A stretch of 64,000 nt of DNA from Limnoperna fortunei (lineage: Eukaryota; Mollusca; Bivalvia; Mytilida; Modiolidae). This document shows, piece after piece, positions 40,331 to 54,413 of this stretch (the first letter of the stretch is position 1; every line of letters starts with the position of its first letter). The notes beneath the pieces were generated by a model. It was not told the origin of the DNA. It was given only the letters and a program-made list of their open reading frames with translations, and did not search any database. The stretch spans positions 38,482,067 to 38,546,066 of the forward strand of contig OX104120.1 of the NCBI GenBank assembly GCA_944474755.1, read 5' to 3'. The translations under genes were made by a program, and so were the position numbers.

Positions 40331-43300
40331 CTTGTACCAGTACCATTTTTACGTTACTTATTGTTGTTGAATGTACTACAAAAGTCTGTTAAATGCGATC
40401 AAAAGGCACTGATTTTATTGACCGCTATCATATCTAGCGAATCCTCTTATTCAACCTTGAATGCTCAATGAAGAACTCAGAACAAAACCGCTTGCTTTAT
40501 GGATTAGCCAGTTTTGGCTGAACACAACTATTAAAGCCTCTATACCAGGATACATTAATAAAATTGAATGACGTGCCACGCGCAACATTCAATAAACACT
40601 TTGTTATCGGCTAAAAAAGGTTTAATTTCATTTTCCATTTATTATGTTGTAAGTGCAAGTCAGCTTAGACAAACTGTTCGTAGTTGTTCGCAGTGGACAT
40701 TCTTTCAGTTTTATCTGGTATAATAGAAACGTGTTATTGTTGCATAAAAAGTAAGTTCTTAAATTTGGCTTTACTCATGTTTAAGTCTTTTGTATAATCA
40801 GAGATGATGGAACTATCTAACCTTTAAAATTTATAGATTAGTATTAAACATTTGTATACTGGGTGTTTACAATGCCCGCCCCACAGAATTGCCTCGTGAG
40901 CTGCATTACATGATCCATAATTTCATGCTATAATACAAAGCTTGGAACAATGTGATTGATTGGTTAATTGAATGTTTGGTTAACAATTAATAACAATATT
41001 TTAGTATATTCAGGACGAGATTATGTTAAAAACTATTTGTTAATTTGGAAAGAATAGGAACATTTGGGAACACAATTTAGAGTGCCACTGGAAAAGTACA
41101 GAGTATTGTGTAAGAATAGAAAACATATGTTTAAGTTGATGGCTACTTTTTCAAATCTACAAAAGTAATCCTAAAAATAACATAGCACATTACAACAGCA
41201 ACACGCTTAATGTATTATGATCTGAAAACCTCAAAATGAGGATTACTTGTAGAACGCCCTGGGAAGACCTGTAGGTCAAGCACTAGGACCTTCCCAGTAC
41301 GGTTACACCAAAAAAAACATTTGGTATTAAATTTTAATGCCAAAATAACACTGGTAAACAATTATTAAAACAAATTTCTGAAGCACACAAGATTGAATCC
41401 TTAGTTAGAATTTAATGACAGGGAGTTTATTATGTAGTACTCTTTCAGCATGTATGAGTTTGACATTCGAGTAATACTGTTTCTAATATTGACTGCACAC
41501 ATACAGTTGCGAGCGATGCCTGGCGATTACGACGATAGACAACGTACATTTATAATAGTCATATTTGCCTCCAGCAATGCAAACACTGGCAATTCAAAGT
41601 ACATTTGATTTTCTTGAAATTCCTTTGCTACTAGAACCAAAGGTAAAAGTATCAGGTAAATATACACGTTGCAATCCTTAACAGTCGAATATATAAAGCA
41701 ACCGAGAAATGCTTTGACATCATGTAACCCATGCTTCAAAAATTAATCCTAATATAGCAAATTTTACTAAATGTTTATACTATTTACTGTTTAACAACAC
41801 CGTGTAGTGATTATTGGAACATAAAACAAAACGTTCAAGGATATTCGAGTAAGTGAGGAAAGGATATAATAAATGTAAGGTCATATTTATCAGTGAATAC
41901 AAACAATAACTAGAACCTACATTATCCAACTACAGGTTTGCTCTACATAAAAACCTTTTATTTATCTTTGACAGAAAACACAATATGTTGCAACAACTAT
42001 GTAACTGTAGGCTGTGGCGATTCGTAAGTTTTTATAGTATGTCTCGTTACGTAAAGTGCAAAATATTCAAAACGCGAAGATATCAATACTAAGAATATTT
42101 TTCTTTGAAAAATAAATATTCAGAAATGCAAATACTATTGTCAAAAGAAAGTTGCGAAAAGTTAAAAATCATTTTAATCAGAGATAAGATAAAAAATACG
42201 ACAAAGGTGTTTCGTCAAATAAAGATTCGTCAAGTTCCCTTAATCCTAAATAATATTGGAGGGAAAGGTCATTTTCCAACAGTAGTTTCCAACAATTTGG
42301 ATTTTAAACTTATTATAAACAGAGATTACCACCTGTTATTTTTTGGCACTGTCCTTTAGACGTGAAATCGATCCTGAGATTGTGAAATTCTCATAAGTCG
42401 ATAAAGCTGGTCAAAGTAAATAGTTAGCGTTAGCGTTAATAACAGTCTGTCACAGCCCTCACAATTAATGTAGTGTTTTTACAGCGATCTGGACATTTAT
42501 TCAAAAATATAAATTTTGTAAAAATTGGACAGTAACAAGTTCTGTGTTTGAGTATAAATCGTACAACTGAAACATAATCGATACCATGTTTATCGACACA
42601 ACCTATGTTTGCAACACTTTGAAGAAAGCCTTTATTCTGTACGTTCTGTGTTTGCATTAAATGTAAGAAAATATCAAAAGGATGGAAGTTAGCAATTCCT
42701 ATGTAAAATACATCTAAGTAAATGCTGGTCAGTATTTATAGAATTCCCCAAATTATTTTTATCGATTTTGTTTGTTTTTATTTCTGTTTTTGTTTATTTG
42801 TTTATATTACAATTTATTTAGTAAATAAAATATCCCTGAATAATTTGTGTATATGGTATCTTACAAACAGTAAGCTATTTTATCAACTTAATTATAATAT
42901 AGGAAAGAAAATAACATGAAAATTAGGCCACGACAGCCCTTAATTCTAATTACTGTTAAAACACAGAACTGATTAACTTCACACATTTCATAGGCATCGG
43001 ATATTCAGAATAGTATACCAAGTTTTGTTTTTTATTTTCTAACATAATTTATCAAATAATTCTAATCGTTTTAGTTCTGTAAATACCAATTAAGAGTAAT
43101 GACATGTGTATGCTAATATTTATCTCTTTATTATATAGAAGTCATCTCTTGAAAGTTTTAAGTACACAATCCTCCCTATTTCTAGGTTCTGACTACTTAA
43201 ATATTTTTTTAAAGTACCTCATATAGAGAAATAAAAGCTTGATAATAAAAAATCTTTATCAAAGAAAAGTTTCCAATTTGTATATAAAAACTACCTTATT

Positions 43301-44934
43301 TGTTTAGCATAACTTGTTGTCTTATTTTCTGTTGTATTTTTTAAAAATATTTTTCTTGAATAACACTTTCTTGATTATATGTTTTATAAACTAAACTTTC
43401 TTCTTATTGTTGCAATTTAATACGTTGATATTTATGACGCTTTTTATTTTTCTCTCGTCATGGTTTTCAATATTAAACATAAAGCTGACACCAATTTAGT
43501 CAAGCCACACAACAGACTTTCGTGTGCAAACTAATTCTTTCTAGTTTAACTATTTGTAAGTTTAGATTGTGTGTTTTTAATGAGATTGAACGCCAATTTA
43601 AGCAATATTTCAGCTTTATCATAGCGTCCAATATTTATTGAGGAATTAAGCCAGATTAAACGTGGAAAACCACGGTACTTAGGCAATCTTTGTAAAATAG
43701 GTCTGGCTTCGAGCTTACCTAGCCGCAACCATGGTATTGACAGGCATCATTAGTAGAATGACTATTTTAACCACTATGACACCGCATAAAATGTGACTGC
43801 GACGCATTTATCTCACGGAATAATTATGAACTTTAACGATTGATGGTTAAAATTTTAATTTCCACTAACGGAATAGATCTCTAGAGGATTAAAAATTATT
43901 GTCCTAAAATTTAAACATTAAAGATCTTATAATGCGACAAAGGTCGTGGAATTGTTTGTAATTGCTTTAATGTATATTTGCAGATATCATAATTCCCAAG
44001 CTTGTGGAAATCGTACTGAAATAAATGGACCAGTCAAACATTAACATTCTCATGAACAGCCTCGTTATTACCGGCAGTATTAGCCGTGCCATATTTACAA
44101 TAAACTTAACATTCTGATTCAACTTAGCATGTTTTTACTGAGAAGCGGTTATGGAATACATTGTGAATGTTTACATAATCATATTTTAGATTTCAAACTA
44201 TTGAAATAATTTGTACATACAGTTGTGTGTCATTTTCTAAAGTTTATCCTATTTTTAATGAGTACAAAACGTTGTTAAAGAGCTTGCAAACTAACTCTTT
44301 TGCATTTTACTACAGTGAAATACATTTTTCTAGACAATACCAGTCATTAAGCCCACTCAAAAAATACAATTTGTCTGAATAAATATAGTCCTCTTTAAAA
44401 TATTTACTTAATATTGAAACTCATATTAAGTTGTTACATATTTAGCTTTAGAAGTTTTTATGTGTCTTTGCATTTTAATAGAATGTTGGCACTATTTTAT
44501 GTCTTTAAAAATTTAGATAAATTTCTTTTGTTCATTTTTTATATAGATGTAGTGATAACACGCTTCTTTAAACACACCCTATTAAAGATTAAATATAACA
44601 TTTTAGCCATCTAATATATAGAAAAAATACATTTTTTTCTTAGATATTGTGTTCGATTGATTACGTTGGTGCAACGAAATCTGGTTTGCAACTACGGAAA
44701 TGAGACTGCGGTGGATAATAATGAGATCGAATAAAAAATTACAAGAACTTCGTGTCACACCCCTTTAATGTAAGAAACTTTTCTTTAAAAACCCATATGA
44801 TTTTCTATGTTTAAATAATTCTTACATTTATGTACGTTTATAGTCATTTTTAATTGGTCGAAAGGCATGAAACAAGTAATTCGCAGATCCGTCTGTACTT
44901 TCATGAACGACTGTAGGGAAGCTCTTTTTTGTAT
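40331..44934. other. unassigned non-coding DNA
   Basis: No gene recognised in 4.6 kb of AT-rich sequence; all open frames are under 85 codons and without domains. A hairpin with 8 bp perfect outer arms, CTGGGAAG...CTTCCCAG, lies at about 41260-41300. The GTTAGCGTTAGCGTTAA stretch at about 42424-42440 is a trivial short repeat. Confidence 0.5.
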
Positions 44935-45690
44935 TAAACTTAAATAAATAAGGCGGTCATGTGTTGTGTTAGCTTCAGATAATAAATTTTGCCAGTAATC
45001 TCCAATGTTTGGAGATAACCATACCTTGAGCGATGAAGCGCTTAAACGGAAAGTTATTTAGTTGACGCAGTTGCATATTATGTTCAGGGAAAACTTTGTT
45101 TAGAGAAATACATACACTAAAAACAATTTAGCAGTACACTTTGCTTTAATTTTGATTCTTTGTTCACATTGCTGAATGCTGACGACAAGCGAGTGAGAAA
45201 GCACATATATAAACAATAATTGTAAATTTGCGTTTCCATTAATTTTCAGTTATAAATAAATCATTTCAAATACACACAATACTTTGTTTGTTGTTACATG
45301 TAATCGTAAATAAATATGGCGGTCATGTGACGTGTGCACTTCAGACAATAATTTAACCACTACACTGGAATTTGGCTATAAAAATACCTTGAGCGATTTA
45401 TCGCTAGAACGGAAGAAATAAAGAGCAGTGATGAAACTGAAGTTGGTGGCATAAAGTTATTGTGTTGAAGCAGCTGTATATAATGGAATCATTTGTTAAG
45501 AGAAAAACATACAAGAGAATATTTTAACAGTACACTTTGCATTGAATTCAATGTTAACATTGCCGAAAGAAGTGAAATACCGATTAAGCGTGTGGACGAT
45601 TGTAAAGACATATATAAACAATAATTGTAAATTTGCGTTTTCATTAATCTCAATTATAAAGCAATCATTTCAAAAACACAAAAAGCCGTA
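44935..45690 (+). repeat. diverged tandem duplication, unit about 365 bp
   Basis: Unit 1 (about 44940-45290) and unit 2 (about 45303-45685) share ordered anchors: TAAATAAATA-GGCGGTCATGTG, TTCAGAYAATAA, ATACCTTGAGCGAT, GAACGGAA or AAACGGAA, AGTACACTTTGC, then CATATATAAACAATAATTGT followed by AAATTTGCGTTT, TTATAAA and ATCATTTCAAA. Only two units are visible. Function unknown. Confidence 0.75.
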
Positions 45691-46052
45691 AAACTATTTT
45701 CTCAGTCACAACAAATCAATGAGACAAACAAGATGCACTTCTTTGCCACCAACTCCATGTTTCAGCACTTCTCTTTCCATTTTCACTGATAAATGCATCA
45801 AACAATTACAACTTTTGTTTTTCCTGTTCGTATTAAAGAAAGAACGCCAACAAAGTTTACGCTGCGTTTGAAAAGATATGACGTCACACATGACGTTACA
45901 TATAAACTGACCACATCTTCGTGTTCAGTTCATTGTGTGTATCCCGACGCGTCACACACGTATAATGGAATTTTATGTTGGGTAAAGATAATAAATATTA
46001 AAAACAATTTTGTAATAATGATAAGGATTAAAGGTATATTTTTGGTAATTCG

Positions 46053-46143
46053 TCGATGTATGAATGAGGTCGACTCACTCACAAACTTATCATATTCTGC
46101 CGTTTATTTGTTTGTGAGTGAGTCGACCTCGTTCATACATCGA
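46053..46143. repeat. snapback hairpin with 34 bp arms
   Basis: 46053-46086 (TCGATGTATGAATGAGGTCG and onward to ACAAAC) pairs with 46110-46143 with one mismatch around a 23 nt loop. Its arms are much stronger than chance. It may be a MITE remnant or a hairpin RNA precursor; nothing in the sequence shows transcription. Confidence 0.9.
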
Positions 46144-48423
46144 TAAATTAACGACAATAAGCTTGTAATGATATAATAGTATATTGAAAAAAGTGTTAAG
46201 TATTGTAACTTTTCATGCCCAGTTTCTACATCTTATGTTTGTTACAATTGGCACCATTTAATTTTATTTGGAATGTCTAACCCGCTAGGGATTTGGGGCA
46301 TTACATTTGTAACAAAAATTAGTTTTAGGAAAACAGCGTGCACATATGCAACGTGGTCAAGAAATTTTGAGTTGTATTGAGGAAATACATTTATCATTTG
46401 CCACATTACCAAGTTTTTAAAATTAGAGCATATATAATTGCTTAATAATATTTTCATGGTATTTATTATTACTGTTGTTTAATGTATGAAAATTAAAAAA
46501 AATAAGTTTTTTTCCTAGGAGCTCTCTTTAAATTACATTTTGTGAGATTAAAAAGTTTACATGTTAACGATGAAGTACAACCAATTGTTCCCGTTTAAAT
46601 CATCTTTAAGTATAATATTGTTTCATTATTTATTTTTTAAAATAAAAACACATAATAATATTTTTAATTTATAAAATTGTCGTTTCACGTTTATGTTCTT
46701 TTTCGAATTTGCGATACCAGAGAACTAGCAAATGTACAATACACTAATACTAGTACTAATATTACAATTACATACTTTTCACATCTATAATTTCTGATAA
46801 ACTTCGCAGTACTTTTTTGTAAACTAGAGACTGATGTATATAGTCAGAGTACTAATGATTACATGTATCGAAGCTAATAAATTGATTTTGTCAAAACAAG
46901 ATTGTTACTTTATTTTTTGTAATTGTATTATGTTATATCAGGAATCATGTGAATATTGTAGACCACAACAATGGCGCAATCATTCAGACGGTAAACGCTA
47001 GCTCGATACATGTATGCCACAAAATGTTGTTTTAGTATGAAAGATGCATGATATCTTTAGGACAGAAAGTAAATGGAAAAAAGTATATATGTAAATTTAT
47101 GCACCGTTTTATCGGCATAGTAGCACATTTTTCTCTTAAAACTATCCAATCTCACTATATTTTTAGTTCAACAAAGTGGTTTCACTTATCTTAGAATTGT
47201 CTTTTGAACAGGAGTAAACGGTATTATCTTCATTGCTCTCATTATTTATTTCCCATTCATCTAGGGAAATATCTTTTAAATGTATCTGTATTGAAATATC
47301 ATTTTTAATTTTATGTTTTTTAATTTAATTATTTGGAAACAATGATATAATGGCACACTGGGTACTTTTATGGTACTCATGGATCAAACCAGATTAGAAA
47401 AGCACTCTTTTGTGTTTTTCAAATCATCATGTTATTCAGATAGCTTGGCTGATCATAATGCGTACTTTCGCTGGATTCTAAAATGGCGGTGCCATAAATC
47501 TCTACTACAATTGTCTGTACCCAATAATAAAAACTTCGAAGCATTGTTCTTCATTTATGTCCACCTTACTTATTACATTCGCCTATCTTATCGTGGTATA
47601 ACTGTATGAAGATTAAACACAAGGTTTTAATACCCTTACTATATTTTAAATACTCGTGAAGAATACATTATGGTAATACACTGCTCATGCTTTAGGAAGA
47701 AGTTAAAACCCACAAAAATATGAAATTGTTCTATTATGTTTTACAAGTTTCTGTCGCCTCAAACAATTTGCAATTGTACATGAAACATTTAATTGATTAC
47801 GTTCAAATAAGAGTGATTTGTTGACTTTGAGGGTCTATTTAAATAAATTTGAAATGTCTGTCTTCGAAATTTTTTAAAGTATTTTAGCAGTAAATTCGAA
47901 CGCTTGATCAATATTAACTATCAGCTTGTTTACAGATGAAAAGCATGTCACTTACAAGAGAATACTGGACCAACAATCTTCATAAGATGAAAGGGTACAT
48001 TACACAATTTGTTACATGCCGAGCCATGGTAACAGAGTGGATTTTTACCATTGTGTAATCCAATGATTTGAGGAAAAATATACCAGAAGCATACGATATC
48101 ATACGTAGATTACCGTTACAAATAACAGTAAAGTTCAAATTACAAGTGTATTATTTTTTGAGTAAACACCTCATATACATGTATCTGCCAATTTTCATAA
48201 ACACTTTTTTTCTCAAAATTGTTTCTTATTATATCTGATATTTGTAAAACTCTTTTTAAACATTTCTCAGGAGAATTTGTAAATTTTTACTAAAAGTAAC
48301 TAATTTTTTTCAATCTGTTTACCCTATTTTAATCCTAAATTTGGAAAAGTTCAAAGCAAATGAGGACATTTTAAACTTGCGCTATTTTTATTTCCTTTCG
48401 GGCAGTTTTAAATTCTGATCAAA
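46144..48423. other. unassigned non-coding DNA
   Basis: AT-rich, with no domain-bearing frame or repeat boundary that I can support. Confidence 0.5.
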
Positions 48424-48513
48424 GAAAGTACTGTCAAATCCTTTTTTTAAATTTGAAAATGTCTTCTGAGACATTTTCAAATTAATTTAAATAAAAGGAT
48501 TGTATAGTACTTT
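48424..48513. repeat. inverted repeat with about 40 bp imperfect arms
   Basis: GAAAGTACTGTCAAATCCTT ... AAATTTGAAAATGTC (48424-48463) pairs with GACATTTTCAAATT ... AAGGATTGTATAGTACTTTC (48469-48513) around a 5 nt loop. The inner 14 bp match perfectly; a few bases bulge between inner and outer arms. Confidence 0.85.
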
Positions 48514-50307
48514 CAAACTCTAAATTCTTTATCTCTTATTGTTCGCACATTACTTTGATAAGTAAGTCAGACTTATTGCTCATTGGGTTTTGTTTTCGTT
48601 ATGAATAAGGCTTAATAATGGTCACAGGAAATTCAGTCAATCATACTGAATATCATCCAGTGTAATACAAATTTTATTTTATTTACAATTACTTGAATAT
48701 TTAAGTGTCACAAAAACATTATTTGAACCCTTATTCGACTTACTTTGCTATACAGTTATATTTATCTATATGCTGCTTATGCTGCCGTTTCACATTTCAA
48801 GTTGTCAGCAGGCAGACTTCCATGCTTAGATCTATTGTGGATCTCAGAATGATGCATTGTACGGTAGTCGAAATGTTAAAGTCCTTCTAACAAGAGGCAA
48901 GAGCCCATATCACAGACTACAAAACAAAGACTTAAAACATTTCCAGTGTGTATGGGTTATTATATAAGAGATTAAACTATAATTACTTACAAGGTGAAAT
49001 AAAAAAATAGTTAAAATTATTTTCATATATGTCATATAACAGATTGTATATAAAAAAAATTGGTCTCACACTTGGATTGTAAAGATTACAAATAAATGAT
49101 TAATAAATGTTTTGAAGTAATATCTTTCTTTTCCATGCTTAATATAATTAACATGTATTCAAATACATGGAAAGGATTATTCTCAAACATTTTTCTGAAA
49201 TTATAATTTTATAAGAAAAAAAATCATAGGTTTGATGTAATGTGTGTGCTAATTAAATGTATAATGAATAGTTTGTCTTTTGTTTAAGACTACCAAAGAT
49301 GTAAATGTATTAATCTGAATTTTAAGCATTGTAACAATTTTGGTGTATGAGAAAGTACATGTGTAAATGTCTGCACTGGAGGCTTTAGTTCTAATAATCG
49401 ATGACCGATGATGTACCCGATTGTTCAATTGGATAAAAGTCGAGAATTCTTGCTGCCCATGGCACTGTGTCTACCTACCAACTAATTGATTAAAACGTGA
49501 GCAAGATGTAGTGTGGGGTTTTCGTCCAAAAATAGGCCTCGTACAAAGTTTATTATTGTCAAAATTTGTCAATACATCGGTTTCCAAAATTTCATGCTTA
49601 TACCTTTGCGCATTCATATTACAGCGAACAGTTATGATGTTACGCTCACAGTCATAAGACATACATATCAAAAACCTTTACTGAATCCTCACCAAAACAA
49701 AACCGTTTCAGAAAAATTTCGTTTAGTATAAGCATATTTTAGACTGCCAGACACTAGATCTCGATTACATAAACATAAAGCTCTTATCAGATCAATGGAC
49801 CTTTCTCCCAGACGCTAAAATCCATTGATGACCAGCTTATCTCCATTATAAACGTGTAGTTGTATGTCTCTGTGTGGATAACATGCCGTCTTTAACAGTA
49901 GCCTATATCTTACTTATTCCGCAATGTTGTTGATGAAAGCACGGTTAGACAACCACTGCTTTTTCACAGTGCTATTAACATGCAGGTATCGCCTGACTAG
50001 CTGGCAAAGTCTTACTTGCGGTGTCATGTTGTTGAATTGTAGTTATCGTTCTTAGAATACATTTTTGTGTTTACTTATATAAATGAAACAGTATAGATAC
50101 TATTTTGTCTCAGTATATTATGATGCGTTCTCAAGTCTCAAATAAAAAGTGAAAATATGCCAGCTAGTTCCTAAAAAAAGATTTTATTGACATTTATTCA
50201 CATCTTGAAAAATATTTATTAAATAGCCCGTATACAAAGTATACTGATTAGATCATACAATATTAATGTTTTAACATTGTTTTTTTTCTTTTTATATATA
50301 TTGTATA
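48514..50307. other. unassigned non-coding DNA
   Basis: AT-rich; short frames (72 codons or fewer) without recognisable domains. Confidence 0.5.
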
Positions 50308-50400
50308 GACGAAACGTTCGTCTGCCGTAGTAAATTTTATTAACTTGGAATCTTTGGCGACATTTTATATACTACAAAACACGCTCTTTTGTAATTATCA
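50308..50400 (+). mobile_element. Penelope-type terminal relic with 3' half of a hammerhead motif
   Basis: GAC-GAAA-CGTTCGTC-TGCCGTAG (50308-50330) matches the second half of the hammerhead at 28144-28185, including GAAA and the GUC triplet, and is followed by TAAATTTTATTAA. The motif at 58768-58800 has the same downstream sequence (GTAGTAAATTTAT). The CTGATGA half is missing upstream, so it cannot fold as a ribozyme. Confidence 0.6.
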
Positions 50401-52889
50401 AGACTGTTGTGCCGCGCGGGTATCTTACTTAAACTATTGTGCTTGAATGTTTGTAACAGGTGATACAGCATAATATGCTCATAAACTGACATTTATATTT
50501 AAATTAATTTTGAAATCTCGTTAGAAACCCAAATGAACAATATAGGATAACACAAGATATCGAACCCCAAGAAAACTGTCGAAAAAAACAATCAAAATGA
50601 AAATAAATTAAAATTCATATCTATAAATAATTGATTCATTCACACGCATAGGAAATCGCCATTGTTAACTCAAACAAAATAAACCAACTATGGGCAATGC
50701 AGTGGTCAATGACTAATAACCACGCTACAACCCAAATATCTTTCAAAATATTAGGTGTACAAATTTTAGTAAACTATTGAGTATAACTAAGTCACATGTG
50801 ATCCAAATTAATTAAGACAATTAAATAAGTCTATTAAAATTGACGTAAGCATTAGGTCATTTAACATTTGGTTGATTATTATTAGGTCATTCTTGGTAAA
50901 GTACTGTCATTTCAGTTTAGCAAACGTACAGTACTTGTACTTTTCGCTCATGCAACAGTTACTGATAACTCTTGATTCGAAAAAAATGCGGGACTGGTGT
51001 AATATATTTTTAAACTAGTAACCTTGATGACATATTTACGTTGTTTTTTCATCCTGTCAGTTTCATTTCAATTAGTTCATTAATTTTCGAAACACATCGA
51101 ATATTATTTTCAGCTGAATTCGAAATTTGAAAACTACGTCTGTTCAATTATATCATTTCCCGAATTGTACATCTGTGTTTTTGATCTACATTATTAATTG
51201 CGAAACTGCTCATAGCATGAAGACTTCCTGTACAGCGTTTCTTTTAAGGAAGTCATCAAATTAAATGTCGTCTACATGCAAGTCTATTTTACAAGGAATT
51301 AAAGTATTCCTTTTCCGTTTATTTCATAATATTTGCTGATGTTCCGCGGGAACTTATTTAGTACACAATATTCTTGAAGGTATTTACCGAATGTACGTAC
51401 GCTTCATCATCTACTTAAACATCTTGATACTAAAACCCCCTTAAAGACTCAGAATATTCATTTTAATATATATCATCAAGACATTAAATGTACAAAACAT
51501 TTTTTTCTAATTTCATACGTTACAGTCATATGTATATTGTCAGAAACTAAAAGAGCAAAAAGCCGGGCTAGTTATAATCATACTTGTTGGTGTCAATAAT
51601 CAGACAAACTCAGGCAAACCAAGGAACTACGACGGTAATATGACCAGGTGACATATATAAAAAAAAATGTACATTTTTCGATTGATTTATTTACCAGTTA
51701 TTGTTGACTTTATATGTTGGCCGATGAAGGAAATAACCCTATCACCAAAATATTTAAAAAAAACCGGAAAAATAAGGTTCGGTAATGCATGTCACACTAA
51801 ACAAGAAAAAGGTCGCAATTATTAATGATCTGACATGCTAGTTATATGTTATGTATATGTTACTGAGAAAAAGACCTACTAAAGAGAACTTGACCAGCCA
51901 CTTAACGTGACGATGCGGTCACTAATTTGTGATAAGTTCATCTCATGAATCTCAAGAATTTGCTATTAATGTGTGATAAGTTTACAAAAATAAAATGATT
52001 AATGGAGATATGTTGAATATAGCTAATAAGCTAAAACGCATACTGTAATCCTAATTAAAATTATATCGGTTCTTATAAGGTATTAAAATATACACAAGTG
52101 CAGACGCAATTCCCTTATCAAGAGAAATTAAAATGTAAAATGTAGCTTCTGTATAAGTTTTTTTGCTTTACATTTAATAGTTTAAACTTTAGATCTGTTT
52201 TACAAAGTTAATAACAGGGAGTTACACATAATAAGACAGCACGAACTCGCGACTAAAAAAGTGTTTCGCAAAATACAACAATGTATATTATTGGTATTAT
52301 TATAACAAAGCCTTTTAATCTATAATACAAGATAAAGAAGATTGGAAAGCACAGTGAAAGACAGTATATGATCATTTTGTTGGAGCTCATAATGTACCGG
52401 AACTTAGTCTCCGACTGGTAACCACTGTAAAGATATTTAATTTGGTGGACAGAGACAATATGTTTGTTTAAAATCACTGTGCTGTTACCACTGTATCACA
52501 ACTCAAGTACTATTGTTATGTATTACATTTCACTTTAACTTATACGTTATTCTAAAACCTGCGATCGGTATTCCGATTTCATAGACCGATCACTGCTATT
52601 GAGTACTAAACTATTCAAACAAGTGTTTGTTGTACTAAAATAGATTGATGTTATCTCACGGTCATCAATATAACTTAATTGATCGTTATGGGAAATTAAT
52701 CTTTCAAATACGATCGGACATTTTCGCTGAGTCGTCGGTAGACCTTCCTATTCCTGAATTTGACTTTTTAATAGACATGACAACGAGTAACTCGACGAGT
52801 AACTAATTAGATGCAGGCACCGATTTTCTCGTCCGGAGCACTTGTATGTACCCATAGATTTTATTGGGTTTGCGTTACTCACTTTCTGT
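50401..52889. other. unassigned non-coding DNA
   Basis: AT-rich, no gene recognised. Confidence 0.5.
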
Positions 52890-53010
52890 TCTTGTGTTTT
52901 TGGATTTTGCTTTGCGTTGCATATGTTTGTCCATATCCGGAATTGTAATTATCCCTTGACTTCTGCACTTGTTAGTCGGTCAGTTTTCTTTGCTATTTTT
53001 CTAAAAACTA
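52890..53010 (+). repeat. dispersed repeat family D, copy 1
   Basis: Shares with 59570-59685, in order: TTTGC, GCGTTGC-TATGTTTGTCC, TATCCGGA, TTG-AATT, CCTTGACTT-CTGCACT and TTCTTTGCTATTTT. Old, non-coding, unknown origin. Confidence 0.7.
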
Positions 53011-53799
53011 AAACTGTGTTATTCCCTTTAATACAATTTTTATTGAAAATTCAGTCAACATCATTTTTCATTCTATATTTTAATGTTATAATTATTGTAG
53101 ATTTCATGTCTTCTAAACATGTGGTAAAAGGCAAAATAATTTAAGTATATTGTTACATACAGAAGCATGTCATGTCATCTCGACAAATTCATTTATCAAT
53201 TGTTTCAGAAAAATATGAAATTATCTGCTTTGCATTAAGTTATCTTATAGAAAATGACATATTGTGCTGATATCTATTAAAAATCTTCAGTGTTACCACC
53301 AGTGATGTTAATCAAAGTGACGAATTCATTTGCTTGATTTATTTCTAGCCAACAGTATTATGTAATTGTACTTTTATGCTGTAATTAAGGATACTGCCAG
53401 GCCTTGAGGAAATGCGATTGATGTCTCAAGTTAAAATAAGATACTCCACTTTCAATTCCATTTATTGTAATTATCCTTTGCACGAAAAATTAAAATGGCG
53501 ATTAGAAAAGTCGTTGGTCAGCTTAATATTATTAAAAAAGGTGGGTTCAAATTTTGTTTAGACATCAGCAGGGAAAACATGATATATTTCTAATTAGGCT
53601 GTTTCAGGAGTAAACACAAAATTAAAGATCAAATTTAAAAAACCAAAAACACAAAAACAAAAAGCACAATGTGAACAACTACAAATCGAACATCACTGCG
53701 GTCATGCCCAATCGGCATTACAGTTAACAATGACATCAAGACAAATGTTTAAATACTACGACGATAGAAAACAGACACACGCGGTAAATTCTAATGTAA

Positions 53800-54210
53800 A
53801 GGTATGTCTGGTATATTGCATGAATATATGTAAAGGTCGATGGTACTTAGCTAAATAAACAACGAAACGCGAATAACAAATATTAAATTTCTCTATGTGC
53901 AGATCAACGATTTGTCATTTTCACTCTCATGGCACACGTTCACCAAAATCAATCTAATACTAGATAATGCTGAAAGACACAAGATCTGGATTGTCCGTAT
54001 TTTGCCACAGCGTTGGTATACCAAGGGATATCAGATATGTTCAGGTATATTATATGCGTAAAAGTTGAAGGTACTGATCCAATGGAGAAAAGAAACGCAA
54101 ATAACAAAATATTGAACTTATCTATTTGAAGATTTACAATCTGCCATTTTAACTATTTGGTACACGTTCAGTGGCGTTTTATCATTAAAACTAGTACGAA
54201 AGCACAGAAG
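53800..54210 (+). repeat. diverged tandem duplication, unit about 225 bp
   Basis: Unit 1 (about 53808-53990) and unit 2 (about 54038-54210) share GGTATATT, TGTAAA or CGTAAAAGT, GGTACT, GAAACGC-AATAACAAA, ATTTGTCATTTT versus ATCTGCCATTTT, GGYACACGTTCA and AATC or AAAACTAGTA. Non-coding. Confidence 0.6.
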
Positions 54211-54413
54211 GCTCATTCCAAATTCTACCTTAAAGTTCTGAATAGTAGCTTGTATGACCATGCCATATTTAGATGTTCATTTTCAGACTTCTCTGAAGTC
54301 AAAGATTGGGTTATCATCATGGAGCATTAGTTGACAGTAATACTAATATTACTATTGATTCCTACACAAAAACATATACTTTCAAGCACCTTGAATAAAA
54401 GCCGCGAACTTGA

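Noticed and set aside
41260..41301. GC-richer hairpin near CTGGGAAGACCTGTAGG as a structured RNA
   Set aside because: Only the outer 8 bp pair well, and no known RNA family or promoter boxes are visible.
45793..46146. 117-codon plus frame ending in the 46 kb hairpin
   Set aside because: Its last 30 codons are the hairpin arm, and the remainder shows no family resemblance.
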